From Cannabis sativa (Eukaryota > Streptophyta > Magnoliopsida > Rosales > Cannabaceae), in NCBI RefSeq assembly GCF_029168945.1, contig NC_083605.1, positions 75,162,969 through 75,226,968 of the forward strand: a DNA stretch of 64,000 bases. The letters are read 5' to 3'. The notes below the pieces were generated by a model. It saw nothing but the letters and a program-made list of their open reading frames with translations, made no database searches and was not told the DNA's origin. Below, one piece after another: positions 62,046-64,000 of the stretch. Each line of letters begins with the position of its first letter. The stretch's first letter is position 1. The position numbers were made by a program, and so were the translations under genes.

Positions 62046-63077
62046 AAATTGAAAGTACGAAGTTGTAACAATAAATTTCATGAAAAAAATGTAACAGTAC
62101 AAAAAGATAAGTCAAGCCGTCAAAATTAAGTAAAAAAAAAAATTGTAATACAAGGAGTTGATATTGTCTATTTGTTATTTTTCTATTGCTTTATAGTTAT
62201 TTTTTTTCTTGTTTTATAGTTATTTTCATGTTGTTTGTCAAGTTGTTCTACAATTATTTTTAAGTTATTTTTATATTTTATTGAAACATGATATTTTTAT
62301 AATTTTAAAATTTTAATATAATATTTTTGAAAACTTAGTACAATAAAAATATATAAAATAAAAGGTGTAACAGTACACATGTAAAAAAAAAAGTATTTTT
62401 CTAAAATTCCCAATTATATATTGATCACTTGATTAAAAAAAAAGGCCCAAAAGGACCCAAGACAAGATCTTTTATTTCTGCCTAATTTCACTACATATGT
62501 TTGAAAAAGTCCAGAACCCAAAATACACTTTTTCAAAGGAAAAATGAACACATACAAAAAACAAAAACAAAAGCTTTACTTTTTTATGTTTATGAAAGCA
62601 AAAACAAAAAGGGCATTCATTAATTTAAATAATATTTGCAGCAAAACAGAGACCTCTATTTCTCAAACAATTTCAAACATTATTTGACTCTAATTCTAAA
62701 GTGTTATATGATGAGATTTGTCATTGGTTCCCTTTTTCATTATATTAAATATATATAAATATATAATCTACCCAACTCAACTATTGATTGGTTAGTGATA
62801 AAATGAAAGAAAAAGTAGAGCAAGTGAATAAAAATTATTCTTAAAATAAAAATTCAGTCTTTAAATTATTATGTAAAATTAAGTGCTAAAAAAACCACTA
62901 AAGTGATAAAAATAATCCCATTAAATAAAAAACCATAACAAAAATTTTCCTAAGAGATCAAAAACTAACAAGTAACTACTCATTAGAAAAAAAAAAAAGG
63001 TAACTACTATATTACTAGTTACTAAAACTACTAATATAACTAATTTCTAATTAGATGAATATTGAACAAAATTATTA

Positions 63078-63563
63078 CTAACACTCTTCACAAATACTTT
63101 GAAGCATAACTTTTTTAGGAGAAGAAGAAGAAGAACAAGTAGTAGGGTTTGGAGAAAGATCAACCGAAACCCGATCGACCGGAATCCTAACAAGCTCTAG
63201 GGCAACATCCTTGAAATCAAGCTTTCCTCCTTCTTTACATTTTGATAAAAGCCTAGCTGCATCTTGTTTTGTCATAGTAACTTTCACTCTCATCACTTTT
63301 TTCTCTTCAATTTCTTCACAACAAAATTGCCTTGTTGTGGTAATAGTAGTTGAACTTGAAGTAGTAATATTTTCTTCTTTGCTCTTAACCAAAGAATAAT
63401 ATGGTGATGAGTTTTCCTTCTTTGATTTTTTGTGATGATTCTTCTTATTCTTCTTATTGTTATTACTCAACTCATCTCTATATATTATATCTTTACTATT
63501 GGTTGTTCTTAACATTTCATCTACTGAAATTTTGTTCAAGAAACTAACCAAAGTGTTCAACAT
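63078..63563 (-). CDS. Small plant protein of unknown function, copy 2
   Basis: An intronless 161-aa close paralogue of the 43244 protein. Residues outside the linker are almost identical: MLNTLVSFLNKIS, DEMLRTTN, ENSSPYYSLVKSKEE, RQFCCEEIEEKKV, the MRVKVTMTKQDAARLLSK core and the PTTCSSSSSPKKVMLQS tail. Changes include Asn to Arg in LVRIPVDR and Ser to Cys near the end (ICEEC). The linker has lost the PLLPSK piece. The frame is intact, so both copies may be working. Confidence 0.8.
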   Translation of the reverse strand: MLNTLVSFLNKISVDEMLRTTNSKDIIYRDELSNNNKKNKKNHHKKSKKENSSPYYSLVKSKEENITTSSSTTITTTRQFCCEEIEEKKVMRVKVTMTKQDAARLLSKCKEGGKLDFKDVALELVRIPVDRVSVDLSPNPTTCSSSSSPKKVMLQSICEEC

Positions 63564-63671
63564 TTTCTCTTTTTTCGAAGAGAAGAAATTAAGAAGAGTT
63601 AAGAAGAAGAAGAAGAAGATGGTTTTGGTTTGTGAATAAAGATATTTAATTAGATGGTTGAAGAAGGATTG

Positions 63672-63680
63672 TATTTATAG
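63672..63680 (-). promoter_or_regulatory. TATA box of small-protein gene copy 2
   Basis: CTATAAATA on the minus strand, about 109 bases upstream of the start codon and conserved with copy 1. Confidence 0.6.
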
Positions 63681-63907
63681 ATGGATTATTATATGACTTT
63701 TTTTTTATTATTATTATTGGTTTATTTTATTGAGAAAATTCTACTTTATAGCCCATTTAATTCTACGATGTTGTGGTTTAAAAATAGAACATTGACTTGT
63801 TGACTATTACAAGTGAAACTTTCTTATAACAAAAAATAATTAAATAAATAAATAAAACAACATATAGACGTATAAGTTATGAAGCAACCTAAGTACAAAA
63901 CGTATAA

Positions 63908-64000
63908 TAAGTTGTAATTTCTCTCATGTTCGTAGAACTTGTAATTTTGCCGCTCATAATGTGGTTAGATGGGCGTTTGTTCATCAGGTGTTTGGGACTA
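63908..64000 (+). pseudogene. LINE RNase H C-terminal fragment (runs off the window)
   Basis: In frame from 63910: SCNFSHVRRTCNFAAHNVVR followed by WAF, the C-terminal RNase H pattern of plant LINEs (compare HVSLHFVKRSANRAAHCLAR at 21168-21620). It begins abruptly at the end of the duplicated block, consistent with a 5'-truncated insertion. The end lies beyond base 64000. Confidence 0.6.

Larger units (their letters stand above)
62430..63895. repeat. Direct duplication, copy 2 (partner 42380-44085)
   Basis: Same order and orientation as copy 1, including promoter, gene and 3' flank. It ends near 63895 next to a LINE RNase H fragment. Confidence 0.85.

Overview
The window is AT-rich nuclear DNA from a flowering plant. 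Evidence is the spliced plant genes with GT-AG introns (a plastid-targeted thiamine thiazole synthase, a plant UBR7-type protein, ATL RING-H2 proteins with GUB_WAK_bind ectodomains), a Cassandra TRIM element with its 5S-like LTR, and dense MITEs. A eudicot is very likely. Rosales (for example Cannabaceae) is only an impression and is not shown by the sequence.

Layout. 1-16754 (minus strand) holds a cluster of ATL20/21/22-like receptor-type RING-H2 genes. Gene A has its ectodomain exon at 2835-3576 and its transmembrane exon at 1-272, and it runs off the left edge. A second ectodomain exon (8877-9630) lies in a tandem-duplicated block and has no RING exon of its own. Gene C (14437-16754) is complete. 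16755-26600 is a transposon-rich stretch with a Copia-type solo LTR, a LINE fragment inside a hAT-like element, a MULE with long inverted repeats, nested MITEs and two identical tRNA-Glu(CTC) genes. 26600-30400 (plus) carries a complete five-exon UBR7-like gene (415 aa). 36750-37112 (plus) encodes a small putatively N-myristoylated protein. 39537-41620 has a solo LTR and a foldback-like array of 30-bp repeats. 43244-43750 and 63078-63563 (minus) are a duplicated small-protein gene pair about 20 kb apart, each with its flanks. 46960-50095 is a dead LINE broken by a hAT-like element that in turn holds an intact Cassandra element. A Cassandra solo LTR sits at 52447-52880. 54296-57006 (minus) is the complete three-exon THI1/THI4 gene. 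60392-61443 is a decayed Gypsy-type gag.

How it fits together. The working genes are unrelated housekeeping or signalling genes: ubiquitin ligases (ATL, UBR7), thiamine synthesis, and small plant proteins of unknown function. Most of the rest is repeat DNA. The most interesting structure is the ATL cluster: a roughly 5-7 kb tandem duplication whose breakpoint falls inside the gene A intron has made two intact, phase-compatible ectodomain first exons upstream of one transmembrane-RING exon, which could work as alternative first exons. All exon borders and element ends were read by eye from splice sites, inverted repeats and target-site duplications. No alignment program or database was used.
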